The translations under genes and the position numbers were made by a program. The notes under the pieces are model-generated. The model was not told the origin of the DNA, searched no databases, and saw only the letters and a list, made by a program, of their open reading frames with translations. Below, in pieces: positions 20,881-21,860 of a stretch of DNA of 21,860 bases (positions are counted from its first letter, which is position 1; each line of letters opens with the position of its first letter). The DNA lies in the IMG/VR virus record IMGVR_UViG_3300031673_000545, positions 1 to 21,860 of that record, one strand, 5' to 3'. Source of the DNA: a virus.

Positions 20881-21076
20881 ATTTCTTGATTATTTCTTCA
20901 ACTGGAGTAGAGTCACCATTTTTCAGAGCGTTCAACATATTGCTAACATCAATACGAGCGTTCTTAATAACTGGGTTATTATCATCTTGAAGTTGAGCCA
21001 TATTTTTATCTAACATATTCAACATATCTTTGAGATTGCTACCCATATTTTTTGCTAGTTTTGAAATATCCTCCAT
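20861..21076 (-). CDS. Small helical late protein of unknown function
   Basis: This 71-residue protein consists of amphipathic helices with many Asn, Lys and Asp residues (LAKNMGSNLKDMLNMLDKNMAQL). Its ATG shares one base with the stop of the upstream gene (TGATG), and its 3' end overlaps the 755-residue gene by 20 bases. This tight packing indicates a real gene. It could be a coiled-coil assembly factor for its large neighbour. No family is recognised. Confidence 0.65.
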   Translation of the reverse strand: MEDISKLAKNMGSNLKDMLNMLDKNMAQLQDDNNPVIKNARIDVSNMLNALKNGDSTPVEEIIKKYGSNNR

Positions 21077-21860
21077 CAGTCGTTAATCGTTAATACATTT
21101 GTTTTCCCATTAGCGTAATCGAATGGTTGTTTATAACTTATACTGGCAATCGACTGCTCATCCTTGTAAGTAATTGAAAGTAGCTCACATATCTTACCAT
21201 CAATTTCCACGTAGTTATTAGTCAGTAAAGTTACAAATATTTCATCATTCATTCGCACTGGAGCATCTTTAAATATCTTGAAGTCATTTATAGCAATTTC
21301 ATTAATCTTATGATGTTGCTGATAAATGCTATTTGCCGAGATCAAGTCTGTGTAATTGGCAGGTTGTTTGCCACCAATCGTGTAGAGCATCTTGGTTGTA
21401 GAATAGAATTGCTGAGAGACAATCATAACACCTATTCTGTTTTGTATTAAAGCAGTAAAATTAGAGTAACCACCAAAACCGAATACTACATTATCTGCAA
21501 ATTCAAAAAATAGCTTGGCAGTCTTTTCAAGAAAGTTTAATTTGTTCTTCCGAACACCTAGAGCGAAGGGTATATTTACATCATTAAGGCCTCGAATAGA
21601 AACCAAATCAGCATTACCAATTAGTACTGGCTCGGTGCTATACTCGCAATCAGTCGGGTCGTAGAAGTCAATCGTATTAAGGTCAGAGAAGTCTGTTTGA
21701 TAATGCACGTAATAACGCTTCCATATATCTTCGGTATTTAGCGTATATTCAGACTGACGATCTGCTTGAATATTCAGAGCAGGAACTATGGTTTGATTTG
21801 CGATGTCTTGCCAGTACAATCGGCCTTCGAGATATACAATACCATTACGTACTCTTGTTC
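21076..21860 (-). CDS. Putative tail or baseplate protein (C-terminal part)
   Basis: The reading frame is open to the right edge, so the true start lies outside; 260 codons plus the stop are seen here. The partial first residues are TRVRNGIVYLEGRLYWQDIA. The visible protein is beta-rich with aromatic residues (RYYVHYQTDF, FFEFADNVVFGFGGY) and ends FDYANGKTNVLTIND, which resembles structural or tail-associated proteins. It heads the run of tail genes here. The apparent start at 21819 is only a TTG and was not used. No specific family can be named. Confidence 0.6.
   Translation of the reverse strand, partial: TRVRNGIVYLEGRLYWQDIANQTIVPALNIQADRQSEYTLNTEDIWKRYYVHYQTDFSDLNTIDFYDPTDCEYSTEPVLIGNADLVSIRGLNDVNIPFALGVRKNKLNFLEKTAKLFFEFADNVVFGFGGYSNFTALIQNRIGVMIVSQQFYSTTKMLYTIGGKQPANYTDLISANSIYQQHHKINEIAINDFKIFKDAPVRMNDEIFVTLLTNNYVEIDGKICELLSITYKDEQSIASISYKQPFDYANGKTNVLTIND

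Noticed and set aside
21076-21819. Complete gene starting at 21819
   Set aside because: The start codon would be TTG and the frame stays open to the window edge, so the gene is partial.

Overview
All recognisable genes lie on the minus strand, so the window reads right to left. It is most likely a stretch of a double-stranded DNA tailed phage, or a prophage, of a Bacteroidota host. The base composition is AT-rich (about 36-38% GC by eye). The best promoters match the Bacteroidota -33 TTTG / -7 TAnnTTTG type. Genes start after A-rich leaders with no Shine-Dalgarno sequence. No integrase, tRNA, rRNA or CRISPR array was found, so lifestyle cannot be decided.

Layout from right to left, the order of transcription. 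(1) 21860-16368: tail and fibre-like structural proteins. (2) 16363-15029: a lysis cassette of holin, a lipoprotein with a C-terminal membrane anchor (candidate one-protein spanin) and an N-acetylmuramoyl-alanine amidase. (3) 15028-14693: a gene-free regulatory gap. (4) 14692-11418: three small unknown proteins, a replication-initiator-like protein, DnaB helicase and a NinG-like protein. (5) 11417-11066: a second gap with a promoter and a hairpin-rich leader. (6) 11065-9017: small unknown genes, several behind a shared leader sequence. (7) 9015-6104: a RadC-like JAB protein, an unknown protein, an ERF annealing protein, a lambda-exonuclease-type nuclease and an SSB-like protein, forming a recombination module. 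(8) 6046-5297: three small genes behind near-identical leaders, closed by a strong terminator. (9) 5003-215: a membrane protein, two ParB/Srx-fold proteins, a TET/JBP-type dioxygenase, a class II glutamine amidotransferase, a GNAT acetyltransferase, an amino acid:DNA transferase-like protein and a P-loop kinase. (10) 218-1: the start of a helix-turn-helix protein that may be the small terminase subunit.

Region 9 is the most interesting part. It looks like a complete DNA base hypermodification pathway. The inferred scheme is that the dioxygenase hydroxylates a base methyl group in DNA, most likely thymine to 5-hydroxymethyluracil. The kinase activates the hydroxyl, the transferase installs an amino acid, and the acetyltransferase and perhaps the amidotransferase edit the adduct. 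Oxidation within DNA would replace the hydroxymethylated nucleotide pool used by the better known thymine-hypermodifying phages. Target base, donor and final structure cannot be read from sequence.

A 120-bp element carrying three 10-bp direct repeats occurs upstream of both the replication operon and the second half of the modification operon. A fragment of it lies upstream of the small-gene operon. This suggests a phage-specific control site linking these transcription units.
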